Shown here one piece after another: positions 1-10,507 of a stretch of 64,000 nucleotides of DNA. Within the stretch, counting starts at the first letter, position 1. The number at the start of each line of letters is the position of its first letter. Location of the stretch: positions 20,593,000 through 20,656,999 of the forward strand of contig CM019828.1 of NCBI GenBank assembly GCA_009763385.1, read 5' to 3'. This DNA comes from Coix lacryma-jobi var. lacryma-jobi (lineage: Eukaryota; Streptophyta; Magnoliopsida; Poales; Poaceae). The notes under the pieces are model-generated. The model was not told the DNA's origin and did no database searches. It saw only the letters and a list, made by a program, of their open reading frames with translations. Both the position numbers and the translations under genes were made by a program.

Positions 1-345
1 CTAGACATGGTAATTGATGAAAGAAATGTGTTTGGCAGTCCCATCTTTAGGAAAATTGTGATAACAGCCTGTTGGATCATTTGTACTACTAGAAATAAAA
101 ATGATTTTTTGACAAGGCAAGCTTTGCACTTAGCAAATGGGTAGAACAATAAGAGGGGAGCTTGGCTTGGTTTGTATCAAGGCTAAGAACAGTGTGAAGC
201 TTTGTTTTGATTTGTGGTTAGAGAATATACCCTAATGTACAATCTTTCTCTTTTTTGTTGGCTTTGCAAGCTTTGTAATTTGTACAGAAAAATATATAAT
301 GAAAATTTTAAGTAGGGACCTCCCCTGCTGCTACCTCAAAAAAAA
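1..345 (+). mobile_element. 3' end of a LINE (L1-like) element, truncated by the window edge
   Basis: Frame 1 reads as the C-terminal end of a plant LINE polyprotein. It has a Trp-Ile-Ile-x-Thr-Thr-Arg-Asn-Lys segment (about 73-105), followed by stops at 148 and after a frame slip. A short AT-rich 3' untranslated part follows, ending in a phrase like 'cctcccctgctgctacctc' and an A-rich tail at 338-346. This arrangement of endonuclease/RT C-terminus, short UTR and A tail is usual for grass L1-like elements. The copy is broken, and its 5' part lies outside the window. Confidence 0.5.
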
Positions 346-483
346 GGAAATTGATTGAATCAAAAAAGAGTACTCAATAATTAGAAATATTCTCCCTGGT
401 AAAATATTCCCATGTTGGTCGAGAAAGTTCTCACGTTTGGTGGTATTCTTTTAAACTGAAGTTCTCTCTCAGGGCAGCTATAT

Positions 484-1512
484 TGCTTTTTTAGATAAAG
501 GATAGTATTTCATACTCGGCTTCATCTACCAACGGATAGAATCAGGCCAAATTATTACAGCAGAGGAAACTAAAATAAATAAACTAACGGAGGGAAAAAA
601 ATGTCTCAACAAGGAGCTCTAGTAGTCCTATGCGACAAATGACTTGCTCCGTGATGTCGACTTTACAAGAGTATGATCACCAACATTGAGAAAATGTCAC
701 CACACACGTTTGTCAGACCTAATAAGGGTACTAAAAGATCGTTGGACACCGACCACCTTGAAGACACTGGATGTTGTATTCCGGCAACAACACGAAGCAC
801 CTGGTGGATATGCAAAGAAGTCACCATCTCGTTGCCGGCACCAAAGCCGACAACCCAAGGAATCTTCCAAGAGCGACGTCTCCAATGAGAAAATGACATC
901 CGCAAACGTCATCATCGCCTCGCTAGAGAACTGGACATAGGGTTTCACCCGGGAAGATCCGCATGAAGGACGACGCCTCCAGCAAGGAAAGTGGTTCTCA
1001 CAGGCATCACCGCCGTCGAAACATGATAGTACCGCCATTGCCCACCAATTGTCGAACTGTTATGCCATTGATTTCCGCCTCCGTCTTGATCTAGCCGTCG
1101 TCGTACACGCCTTGGCCGGTTGCCAGCATTACACAAGTAAGGCCGCTGATGCCCAGCACGCAACGACTCTGGCTCCGCCGAACCCGCCTTCAGTGGCGGC
1201 GCGGCGAGACGCCGACCGAGTCGCGCGGTGGGTGATCCGATTTTTGCGGACTCCACCGGATCGGGCCGCGAAGGTCCAAATCGGATGAGCCGCAAACAGA
1301 TCTGCCGCCCACGCAGGCAAGCACCATCGCCGGCCGCTCAACTTCGCCCCTCCTTCGTCGCGCCAGAAACAGGGCGTCGCCGAGACAAGGCCCCGCCGCC
1401 ACTATCATTGTTTGCCGCCCGGCCTCCCAGTGGCAGGCTCCGGCGACGGCGAGGTGGAGAGAAAGAGATGTGAGGAGGTGGTGGTGGCGGTGGCGGCGGC
1501 GGCGGCGGCTAG
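484..1512 (-). mobile_element. Probable non-autonomous retroposon, unclassified
   Basis: Read on the minus strand, this block starts with 'aaaccctagccgccgcc' near 1512 and passes through a GC-rich leader with no convincing reading frame. It ends in an AT-rich tail finishing with 'tcctttatctaaaaaa' at about 485-500. A GC-rich gene-like 5' end with an A-rich 3' end suggests a non-LTR retroposon or a processed transcript. The frames on both strands are short and resemble no protein family I recognise. No target-site duplication could be identified. Confidence 0.33.
1471..1509 (+). repeat. GGN/GGC trinucleotide microsatellite
   Basis: A run of ggt and ggc triplets (about 13 units) ends at 'ctagggttt'. 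It is simple sequence at the GC-rich end of the retroposon-like block. Confidence 0.8.
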
Positions 1513-1559
1513 GGTTTATCCCCCACGAGAGAGTCTCGAGGTACACGTCAGTTATCTCG

Positions 1560-1850
1560 TACGTCGTCTCATACAGTGTCATGTAGGATTTTTGCTGACG
1601 TAGAGGAAAGAGAGAGGCCAGAGAGGAAGAAGTTGTTGTTTCGCGAAATTTAGGATTATAAGACAACTATTCTACCATTGTATGAGTTGTTTTTGCCATG
1701 CAACTAACAATTTATTTTTATCCTATCCATAAATTAAGGAATTATGAGTTACTATGAGACAACTTAAAAAACAAATCATTGTACATGTCGTCTATTAAGT
1801 CGTCTTAAAATTACGTGGTACTACATGAGACCATCTACGAGACAAGACCA
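1560..1850 (+). repeat. Left long terminal inverted repeat
   Basis: Aligns by eye, with small gaps, to the reverse complement of 7540-7830. Landmarks are a 'tttcg.gaaa' core near 1640, 'ataagacaactatt.ta.cattgtatg' near 1655-1685, 'gagttacta' near 1745, and 'ctacatgaga' near 1822. Confidence 0.6.
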
Positions 1851-2022
1851 ATACATTTGCCTTCAATCCATTTGTTGTTATTAAATACTGAAGTTCTCTC
1901 TCTCAATAAACGTGATAACGTCTTTTAAGCTAATCTTAATGTATAGTTTCGTGTCTCAGTTTCCTGAAAAAAAAGAAATCACAGATGAAATAGACTCCTC
2001 TCTCAATGTACAATTTCAATAC

Positions 2023-2035
2023 TGTGCTCCCAACA
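2023..2035 (+). repeat. 5' LTR remnant (13 bp)
   Basis: 'tgtgctcccaaca' matches the last 13 bases of the 3' LTR (7066-7078) and directly abuts the left AATAC target duplication. About 650 bp of LTR are missing. The outer TGT and an inner TGT appear to have been joined. Confidence 0.75.
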
Positions 2036-2038
2036 GTT

Positions 2039-2056
2039 TGGCGCCGTCCGTGGGGA
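2039..2056 (+). promoter_or_regulatory. Gypsy-1 primer-binding site
   Basis: 'tggcgccgtccgtgggga' lies 3 bp inside the LTR end. It is of the tggcgcc...gtgggga type found directly downstream of plant Gypsy 5' LTRs, where a host tRNA 3' end primes minus-strand synthesis. Confidence 0.75.
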
Positions 2057-2068
2057 TCGAAGTCTGAA

Positions 2069-2941
2069 ATGGCGGGAAACAGGAGAGCACTTTCGGCGAG
2101 GGACCAGCGCGTTGCTAGAGAGGCGGCAGCGGTGGTCCCGCCTGCTGAGGAAATTGCACAACCCTCGGGAGGAGAAAATGTCACCCCGGAACCCCAATCC
2201 CTGGGCCCCCAGGCCCGAGTGGCGACACAGCCGCACCCACACACTTCGGGAGAAGGAGAAGGGGGAGAAGAAGAGGTGGGCCTCGAGGCCCTTGAAAGGC
2301 TCGAGGCTGAGCTGCAAGAGAAGAAGAGGCGCCTGGAGCAGCTTGAGAGGCACAACCGACTGCGCTCAATCAGACAGAGGGCAGACGAGGCCAGGGAGCA
2401 GCTTCGCCGCATGGAGGAATCCCTCGCCGCGGCAGAAGCCGAAGCCGAGGGCTGGAACAATGAGGAGATACCCCCGTTGCGAGAGGGGAATGAGGAGCCG
2501 AATCAAGACAACCTTCGTCACCACCCACCACCCCCACCACCACCAGTACACCCAGAGCCATATCTTGTGAGACACCCAAACCTCCGCCAACTCTACCCAG
2601 ATGAGAGAGAGCAAAACCTTCGCATTCAGCGAAGGCATCAACAACACCAAATGCCATACGATCCAAAGTCACCACTCTCCCAAACACTCCAAACCCAGCT
2701 CTGGCCACCTTGCTATAATCCACAAAATACCTCGACTTTCCTCCTTCGGGATCACAAGCGCCCCATCCGAACCAATTTCAAGCTCCCTTCGACCGAACAA
2801 ATATTCCAAAGCCGTGTTCTCGTCAATATCATCATCACCGACAGCTTGCGAAGTCGACGAAGACCCAAACAAATAACGATCGGCTTGGCGGTCTGTATAG
2901 TCTGTCTCGCGCCAAAATCGACTCGACCTACTATTCTTTAA
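2069..2941 (+). pseudogene. Gypsy-1 gag N-terminal fragment fused to antisense-gene sequence
   Basis: The reading frame starts with ATG at 2069, 13 bp after the primer-binding site. Its N-terminal part is acidic and Arg/Glu-rich, with a predicted coiled coil (residues about 65-130) and a proline run near residue 160. This is typical of the region ahead of the gag core in grass Tat elements. No capsid core or zinc knuckle follows. From roughly 2600-2700 the sequence belongs to the antisense gene's last exon, so the frame's C-terminal part is accidental. The join marks a deletion of about the whole of pol. Confidence 0.6.
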
Positions 2942-5900
2942 ATCATATCTCCGCACCTTCGACCACCAAAAACGTTCAAAGGAAAGCGAAGGATATTTAA
3001 ATCTAGCGCGAGCCCATGATTCACCAGTTATAAAAACATCTTGGTAGTTCAACATCAGCGGGGTCACGTCGAACACGTCTAGCACGGTTCCGTCAGGAAC
3101 CTGCATGTTGCACAAAAATACGATATGTCTCAGCCTCGCCAAGTCTTTACAAACAACCATAGTATCTACAAAAAGGCCTCCCTCGCCCCAACAAACCCAG
3201 GCATCACACCTGCCCAGCTTCCCCCCGATTGATGTCCACACCCTCGCCAGCGGTGGCAGTCGAGGTCCCAGCTGACGCCTCCTTCGCCGTGGATTCTTTC
3301 GCAGCATCTCCTTCCGCGATCGGCCCGCTCCCGGTCAACGCCTCGATCTCGGCGAGCGTAACCCCCGCACAGCCTGGCTCAGGGGCGGCTTCAGGGTCAC
3401 CCCTCGCTGCATCTTCCGCAGGCGGCGAGGGCATTGCATCTCGTCGAGCCTACAAGCAAAATAAAGGACAAACCTCGCCAAAATCAACAAACAACCCCTC
3501 TAAAACGAAAGCAACACAGACCAAAAAACTTAAACAAAGGTGCGAACCTGGCGCGTAGCCTCGGCAGCTTCTTCGAAGGCGAGAGCCCGGCCACCTCCGG
3601 AGATCCAAAACTTGCGAAGCAAACGCATCGCACAGTTCCGGACATCTGCGTCATCAACCTTCATCTGGCGAACCTCTTCAACCGTCGGAAAGACATGGCT
3701 CGGCCTTTTGACCTTGCGAAGATGATCACAATCCGCCAGTCGAAGCGTGCTCGCCATTGCCAAGGCCCCGGCGTAGCCACCAAAATCGGCTGCATTGGAG
3801 ACTAGCGAGCTAAACACATCAAGCTCGTTGCCCAGCCAGCCCTCGAAGGCCTCTGCATCAACCGCAGGCAACGGCTCTCCGGCTGAACCCCCAGCCTCGG
3901 TCAGACAACAATCAAGTTTACGTTTGACGTTCTCCATGCTCGCCCGCCAAGAGTTCTTCAAATCAACCAGCCGACCCTCGGCCTCGGCTAAAGCTTTGTC
4001 CTTCTCCTTTCCCGCGGCAATCAGATCAGCATTACGCCTCGCCAGCTCAACCGCCTCCTCTCGAGCCTTCGCGGCCTTCTCCGAAGCAATTCTCATTTCA
4101 TTTTCCTTGCCCTCTAGGCTCCGCGCCAGTTCGCTGTTCTCCTTCTCAAGTTCAGTCATATGGTTCCTCATAAACTCCATGTCGGAGCCAACCTTCCGCC
4201 TCGCTGAGCGGTTCAAGAGCATCAGCTCCGCCAACTTGACGTCAACATCATCGAAGGTATCGCCAACCGCTTGATCTGCAAGAAGAACCTCCGCCTCCGG
4301 CACACAAATGCGGCCGAAGATCCGGCCCAAAAAACGCCTTTCCTCCGGGCTACACTGCAAGTGGCAATCCCGAAGGTCCGGACTGGTGAACAGCGCAGTG
4401 GCCGGATCAGAAATCCCAAGCTTCCTGGCATATTCCGGAAGGCTCGACCGGCTAGCCTCGCCAAACGGTTTTTTTTCCCCGGGACCGCGCAGAGTCAAGT
4501 TCCCCATCAAACTCTGACCCCTCCACCCAAAGGTGTGAGCCCGCGAACCTGGGAACCGCACCTCGTCGAGGGCTACCTGGCTCAATATCTCGTGTAAGCT
4601 CATCTGCGCCCTGGGTAACCATCGCACCAACAACCGGCGAGGCTCCGCCTCCAATCGACACCTCCTCATCCGTGTCATGCCCTTCAGAAGAACCCTCGCT
4701 ACCTTCATCAGACGAGCCCTCGCCCGTCTCCCCCTCTGCTTTTTCCTCCGCATCATCATCAGATTCATCCTCGTCGCCCGAAGTCTGGACCAAAGCACCG
4801 ATCCCTCCAACGCGAGGCATGCGTCCCCCGACTGAACTGCCACCTCGGCCGCTCCGGCCCGCGGCCAAAGAAGTGCCCGCAGCAACCGAGCCCGCAGTGA
4901 CCTTTGTCGCAAGCACCTTCGCTCGGCCACCAGCTCCCCCGCGGCCTCGACCACGCCCTCTCTTCGGCCGAGAGACGATCTCCGTTCCTCCCAAAGCCTT
5001 ACGCTTCCTCTTCTTCGGCGCGTCGTCGCTCGAAGGAGCCGGCCAGTCGGCGTACCGAACGCCAAGAATGTCAAACATTCTGTTCACGCGACCTTCGCCG
5101 CCCATCAAGCTATGGATAGCCTTCACTTCCAATGGGGAAAGCTTCCCCACGAGCTCGTCCGTCCACTGCTGAACTCGTTTGAAAACAGCTTCGTTCCCAT
5201 CCTCGCGCCTCGGAAATTTCTTAAGAGTTCTTTCCCAGACCTTCTCCAGATCCAAACTAGGCTTCTTCAAGCCCCTACCTTCGTACCTTGGGTCGTTCTC
5301 CACAACGAACCAAGTCTGCCTTCGGCCAAGAGGCCAAATCTTGGCACAGCAATATTCCTCCACCAAATCACGCGCGCACTGAGAGCGCGCAACGACCCTC
5401 AGGCAATCAACAGCAGCATGGGCCTCGATGCTCATCTTAGCTTCGGCGCCCACATCTCCAAGCACCGGAAGCTCGCCGCAAAGCTCGGAGCCGTCACTGA
5501 GTTTGTAATAAAACCAGGACTCCTGCCACCCGCTGCTCCACTTGTTTTTCTGCGCTTGCACCGGCAGCTCCGCGCCGGCGCGATGGCAAAAAGTGTACAC
5601 CGCAAATTGTCCAAGGCTGGTCCTGCCCTCGCTGTCCATAATCTTGCGAGGCTGCATGTGAACGCGATGAGTGCGAACAAAACCCTCGACATGAGGGACA
5701 ACCCCCTGAGACCTGCAGGCCCAGACGTAGACCGACATCTTTGTGAAGCACGAAGGCGTAAGCTGATGAAACCGCAGGTTGAACCTCCGCAGGACCGAAG
5801 TCACGAAGGAGTCAGCTGGGAAGCGAAGGCCAGCCGAAAAGAACTCTTCGAACACCACAACCTCGTCTGCATCCGGCTTCGGCACGGTCTCCCCACTGCT

Positions 5901-6050
5901 AGCCCTCGCCTTGCCTTCCTCAATCCAGCCCCACCGCACGTAAGATGCAATCTCACTTGCACAAACCCGGCTCAAACCAAACTCGAAGGTAATCCCCTCA
6001 TCCGCGGCTGTGGGGGAAACAGCACGAGCAGTTTGCTTCAACCTTGCCAT
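2669..6050 (-). pseudogene. Antisense spliced gene of Gypsy-1 (PF04195 'putative gypsy-type transposon' family)
   Basis: Transcribed opposite to the element. Exon 1 runs from ATG 6050 to 3548, exon 2 is 3210-3449 and exon 3 is 2669-3100. The two introns (3450-3547 and 3101-3209) have GT-AG ends and all joins are in phase 0. The N-terminal 200 residues match the grass PF04195 domain (segment around Phe-Val-x-Ser-Val-Leu-Arg-Arg-Phe). Next come an Arg/Gly- and acid-rich linker and a long coiled coil (roughly residues 610-710). Exon 3 carries a Trp/Tyr-rich block. One break is visible: frame changes at an eight-A run (4469-4476 as T on the plus strand). Otherwise the frame is open over about 1050 codons. 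The function of this family is unknown. Confidence 0.75.
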
Positions 6051-6398
6051 CTCTTCAACTGCTAACACTACCGAACAACCAACGCCTGTCTCAACCCTCG
6101 CAGACAAGCTCAAACAAACCTTCGCTACAAGCAAATTGCAACAACAGGATGGCTATAGCAACAAAGAGCACAATCAAAACTCCACGCTCACTCTTTCTAT
6201 TTATAGGCCGGGAGACGAAACCCTCACCCGACGAAGTCGGCACGACAACCAAAGAACGCGGCACAAAAAACGAAGCAGGCTTCAATAGTATAAAACAACA
6301 CCACAACGGCCCGGCCCAAAGCAGCCGCGGGCGTCGCTGCCGAGGGTCCCGTTTTCAAAGGCGCTGCTTGGGCCTAAACACAATCTTTTAGATCCAAG

Positions 6399-6413
6399 AC
6401 AACGAGGGGCTAC
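6399..6413 (+). promoter_or_regulatory. Gypsy-1 polypurine tract
   Basis: The purine-rich stretch 'aacgaggggc' ends just before the 3' LTR start at 6414. This is the expected position for priming plus-strand synthesis. Confidence 0.5.
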
Positions 6414-7078
6414 TGTTGGGGGAAAGGACCCTCGACAGAAGCGCCGCCCGAACTGGTGCTCAAAATCAGCCCTCGCGTAACGCCTGGCGTGCTTGCGGGG
6501 TCTCTCTCCCATCGGAGGCCACTACCCTGACCCCCGAATGCGGGATCAACCCTCGCTCTCTTGCTGTGTTCCCGTGCAGGTCTGAGGCGATGGTCGCACT
6601 GCAGGAAACCTTCGCTGACCGTCGACACCACCTTCGCTTGGAGCGAGGGTCCAGGCAAGCAGCAAGCGTGTTCACTTGCCTCTCCCGGGAGGCAAGTGAA
6701 GCCGGAGGTGCGCGGGCCCAAGGGTGAGCGCGGCCGAAGGTCAAGACCGCCGCACCTCTCCCCGAAGGTGAACAGGGGGCTAGGTGGCGGCGCGCCGGGG
6801 TGTGACCGATTAGGGTTTCCGCTCCAGCTGTGTGTTTACGCTTCTGCCCTTCCTCCCTGCGCGGAGGCGAGGAATCTTTGCTGTACCCTTTTGTAATTTG
6901 GCCCGTACCCCTTGGCATTCCCTATAAATACCAAGGGGATGAACAGTGTAAAGGACGACTTTTTGGGAATTCGAGCACTTTCCACTTCCGTTTCACCTTC
7001 GCTACTGCATCCGACGCTTGGTCACCTTCGCTCCTTCCCCTGCACAAGTGCGGAGGTTGGGCAAGTGTGCTCCCAACA
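6414..7078 (+). repeat. Gypsy-1 3' LTR (665 bp)
   Basis: Begins TGTTGGG and ends CCCAACA (perfect 7-bp terminal inverted repeat), followed by target duplication AATAC. A TATA box is present inside. GC-rich with several 'cttcgc' and 'ccttcgct' repeats. Confidence 0.85.
6923..6930 (+). promoter_or_regulatory. LTR TATA box
   Basis: 'tataaata' lies about 150 bp before the LTR end, a normal place for the retrotransposon core promoter. Confidence 0.6.
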
Positions 7079-7350
7079 AATACACAGTTTCATATGCCTT
7101 CGTGGTTCTATGATCTCTCCTTCTCTCTTTTTTTCCTCTCTCGAGCCACGCGTGTTGCACGAGATGAAACACAATGACGCTCTCAATGGGAATTTCACTA
7201 AGATTTCACCGTTTTGGAAACAACGCTCAAACGTTTCGTGGGGATGAAACATTTTCCTTCTCTCTCCTCTTAGTTTCATGAAAAAAACTAATGTCACATC
7301 CTATTTAATGTGTATAAAATACTCCATGAAACCTCATTGAGACTGATGTT

Positions 7351-7558
7351 GGGGCCAAGTTCTCTCTCAATACCTTGTCTCATAAGCGGTAATACTGAAG
7401 TTCTCTCTCTCAATAAACGCGACAACGTCTTTTAGGGGCAAGTTCTCTCTCAATACCTTATCTCATAAGCGGTAATACTGAAGTTCTCTCTCTCAATAAA
7501 CACGCGACAACGTCTTTTAGGGGCAAGTTCTCTCTCAATACCTTATCTCATAAGCGGT
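7351..7558 (+). repeat. 84-bp tandem repeat, about 2.5 units
   Basis: Units start at 7351, 7435 and 7520 with 'ggggcaagttctctctcaat'. Each contains 'gaagttctctctctcaataa' and ends 'cgacaacgtctttta'. A further copy of the unit's second half (about 1888-1935) lies on the other side of the MITE/Gypsy-1 insertion, so the array was split. Confidence 0.8.
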
Positions 7559-7830
7559 TTCATGTAGTGCTAAATATTTTTAAGACGACTCGATAGGCAA
7601 TACGTACAATGGTTGTCTTTAGTAACTCACAATTCTTTAAATTATGCGTACAATAAAAGTAAGGTTATGAGTTGCATGACGATAACAATACATACAATGT
7701 TACAATAGTTGTCTTATAGTCCTAAATTTTAGCTCATAAGATGATTGTTTCACGAAACGATAACATCTTTCTCTCTCATCTCTCTTTCATCTATATCAGA
7801 AAAAAATTATAGGGCTTTGTATGAGAAGGG
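7540..7830 (-). repeat. Right long terminal inverted repeat
   Basis: Inverted partner of 1560-1850. It includes 'tagttgtcttatagtcctaa' (about 7705-7725) and 'tttcacgaaacgataac' (about 7748-7765). Outside about 7845 the similarity is no longer visible. Confidence 0.6.
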
Positions 7831-7933
7831 GTGTGGCTTTGCGTGAGACGGGGTATGAGACCGCTGATATATAGCAATGTATTTATCATTAACACCTATA
7901 TATTTATATATATAACAGTGCGATGAGCACTTA

Positions 7934-8636
7934 GGGCATGTACAACCCACAGATGCCCCCTCGTCTGTAAACACCTCTAATGTATCGTACAGACAGTAAA
8001 AAGACAGATCATACAATGAGCTGTCTATTTCACTGTCCGCAAGCTATTTAATACTATGTATAAAGTTAAGATCAATCGTGCATACTACTTTTGTATACAA
8101 TTATGTTGCTATTCAATAAAAAAAATAATCAAGCTTCAATAAGATGAACATGCAAAAATCATCATCACAAATATTAATATATTAGTATATTATAAATAGT
8201 TGCACTGTACAAGTTGGCCGATATTCCACTATCCGCTGCTCCTTGAAACTACGAAGCAACCTGTGCACGTAGTGGCAACTATTTCAACTATCAGAATACC
8301 TCATTGTGAAGAATAGACAATATATTTGTTCCCATATTAAAGAGGGAAAAAAGACCAAAAAGCTACTCTGTGCAGCTCGCGGTGGCCTGCCGCAGCGCAT
8401 GCCGCTTGCCACCTTCCCGTGTACTAGTGTGCATGGGCACAACAGATCAGCGGTGAAGGCGCTTGAGTCGACGGTTCTCGTACAAGACAGCGATGAAGTC
8501 GTGTGTATACGTGGGAGCACGAACCAACATCGTTCTTTCGTGAAGCGACGAGGCTCCCGTCTATAGGTTTAGACAGGGGGCTTTGTGAAAAAAAATCAAC
8601 ATACAAACGAGTTGAGAAGACCCGCTATACATGCCC
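7934..8636. mobile_element. Harbinger/Tourist-like non-autonomous element, 703 bp
   Basis: Flanked by TTA on both sides (7931-7933, 8637-8639). Ends are inverted: 'gggcatgtacaaccc' on the left and the complement of 'cccgctatacatgccc' on the right. A 3-bp TTA duplication with GGG-starting TIRs fits PIF/Harbinger. No transposase frame is seen inside. Confidence 0.5.
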
Positions 8637-8828
8637 TTACAGATAGATATTTTTTTATTAGACTTGAATTAGGATTATTTTCCGCAATAGGATAATCCAC
8701 GTTGGACCCAAACGGCACTGTAAAGGAGCTGAGTACACACTCATTGGTACTACTCCACGCACGAGTGAGATAGTGCCAGTACGGCACTTAACTTTTTCAA
8801 AGTGTCATCTTTTCATCCCCGAAAAAGA

Positions 8829-9071
8829 GGCCTTGTTTAGATGCCAAAATTTCCCAAAATTTTCCATCACATCAACCATCACATCAATGTTCGGACGTAT
8901 GCATGGAGCATTAAATGTAGGTAAAAAAAATAATTAATTGTACTTTTAGTATGTACATGTCGAGACGAATCTTTTGAGTCTTGTTGGTCCATATTTGGAC
9001 AAAGTTTGTCAAATAACAACGAAAATGCTACACTGGATTTTTTTGCAAAATTTTGGCATCTAAACAAGGCC
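8829..9071. mobile_element. MITE with GGCCTTGTTTAG termini, 243 bp
   Basis: Near-perfect terminal inverted repeats: 'ggccttgtttagatgccaaa' on the left and its complement ending at 9071. The inner sequence 'gcatggagcattaaatgta' is typical of a very common grass MITE family. The duplication is unclear (flanks gaaaaaga / ggaagcga). The internal frames have no coding meaning. Confidence 0.8.
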
Positions 9072-10507
9072 GGAAGCGATTTCCCTTCGTTGACACAGCA
9101 CCACCACTGCATGTCTGCATGAATAGCCTCATCATCCTATGTTGGGACTCGGGAGCAGCAGCTGCTACAGACTATACAGCCCATACATACGGAGTAGTAC
9201 GTGCAAAAGGTGGAAGCACTAGCATTGCCAAGACCCAAAGCTGATTAGCTGAAAAACGGCATACAAAGAGCACGGTTTCAGCAAAGGTGCCATGGAGCCA
9301 TGATCGAGTTGGGTCGATGGGATGGGATCCTTGTCCATCAGCCGCCATGGAAGAGCAGTAGCAGCATCTGTTTGAGCCGCACGCGCACCCGATTCCATCG
9401 GCAGGCCGGCAGCTTCACCGCGTCCCGCTTTTTTTTTTACCACCGCCAGGCTCCAGCAGCACCGGGGGCTACTTTGCCTGCGGCCGCAAGGATTGGCCCG
9501 GAGCGGCCTGAATAGTGCCTGACCTGACCTGCCTGCCTGCCTGCCTCTGACGCCGGCCGGCCCGAAGCGGAAAAGCGGCAGCGGCATGGCCACGTGAGGG
9601 CTCTGCAGCCTGCCTGCCCGCGGGTCGGTGTGGGCCTGGGCCGGCCCGGGCAAGGCACGGCGCGTCGGTGCCCTGCCGCCGCACGGGGTCTGCCGGCCCG
9701 TCCGTGGTCCGGGTCTTGTTGTCTCATCTCATGACGGGTGACGCGTCGGGGATCCTCGTGGTGGGAAATGGGCCAAGGTGGGGCGGCCCGCCGGCGCTCC
9801 TCCCCCTCGGATGCCGCTCGGCGCCCGTGCTCGTACGGGCCCGGCCGCCGGAGGCCGGACGTGCGCGGCAGACAGAGAGGTAAGACGTGTGCGAGTGCGA
9901 GGCAGGCTGCAGGCAGGGATGCAACTTGCACGTCTCGCACAAACATCTGGTGAGTGTGACCAAGAACGAACTGACCACTCGTTGGTGCTCATGACACGTC
10001 TGGCCGGCCGGGCTGTGTTTTCCGGTTGAACCGTGGCGTCCAAATTCGAAACCGAAGCCGGATGGGTTCATCTGACAGAGTTCGCTAATTGTGTGGCTTT
10101 TTTCTTTGTTTCATTTGACAATTAATGGGTCTGGCTTAAGACCGGCCCAACATGTTGTGTGGCCGCCGATGGCTTCGGCCTTTGAGTGAGGCATGAAAAA
10201 AGCCCGTCTAAACTTAGCTACAAATTGGCCTCTTGCCGATAAAATCGACGCTTGCGACCTCATCGTGGTACTCCGTATACTGGTATTCACTGAAGTCGTC
10301 ATAGGTAACAAGATTCTGATTATTTCACTGATAGATTCTTAATATATTCTAAAAATTTTAGAATACACTATATTAGGGCACAATGAGTAGAGTGCAAATG
10401 AGTGCCTAATCCTTTTATGACAAAACATCCTTTATCGCACCATTTTACCTTGTATATATTAAATCGTACCAATGCAAAAACACTAAGTTCTACCGATTCT
10501 ATTATTC
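9072..10507. other. GC-rich intergenic stretch without a recognised gene
   Basis: 9300-10070 is GC-rich (many ccgg/ggcc runs) and has long open frames on the minus strand. They are Arg/Pro/Ala-rich, overlap each other in several frames and match no family I know, as expected from base composition alone. There is a 4-bp 'tgcc' tandem run near 9527-9545. The remainder is AT-rich spacer. It could be an old CpG-rich promoter island, but no gene follows it. Confidence 0.4.

Larger units (their letters stand above)
2023..7078 (+). mobile_element. Gypsy-1: pol-deleted Ty3/Gypsy (Tat-like) element
   Basis: The element is bounded by the 5-bp target-site duplication AATAC (2018-2022 and 7079-7083). 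In order it has a 13-bp remnant of the 5' LTR, a primer-binding site, a 5' gag fragment, a large antisense spliced gene, a polypurine tract and a complete 665-bp 3' LTR. Protease, reverse transcriptase, RNase H and integrase are all missing. Antisense extra genes of this type are known from the Tat lineage of plant Gypsy elements. This copy could only have moved with proteins supplied by another copy, and with its 5' LTR gone it is now immobile. Confidence 0.85.
1932..7350. mobile_element. MITE split by the Gypsy-1 insertion
   Basis: The left arm (about 1932-2022) begins 'aatcttaatgtatagtttcg'. The right arm (7084-7350) ends 'catgaaacctcattgagact', whose complement matches the left end. Both arms are rich in 'gtttca/tgaaac', like the MITE cluster at 57634-58232. 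It sits exactly between two units of the host element's tandem repeat (...cgtcttttaa | ggggccaag...). The intact MITE would be about 360 bp. Confidence 0.45.
1550..7845. mobile_element. Foldback / MULE-like element with long terminal inverted repeats, interrupted
   Basis: About 280 bp at the left (1560-1850) are the inverted counterpart of about 280 bp at the right (7540-7830). The shared blocks include 'aggattataagacaacta' on the left and its complement near 7700-7720 on the right, and 'gtcgtcttaaaa' against 'tttttaagacgac'. Without the inserted MITE and Gypsy element the host is only about 0.8-0.9 kb, so it is non-autonomous. Long TIRs suggest a Mutator-like or foldback element. No transposase is present and the outer boundaries are approximate. 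Confidence 0.5.

Noticed and set aside
4672..5172. Ser/Pro-rich plus-strand frame in Gypsy-1
   Set aside because: It is the complement of the acidic linker of the antisense gene and follows its codon pattern; not a separate gene.
5112..6065. 317-codon plus-strand frame
   Set aside because: Shadow of the PF04195-type antisense exon; no family resemblance.
9437..9946. 169-codon minus-strand frame in the GC-rich stretch
   Set aside because: Arg/Pro/Ala-rich with overlapping open frames on both strands, as GC-rich DNA gives by chance.
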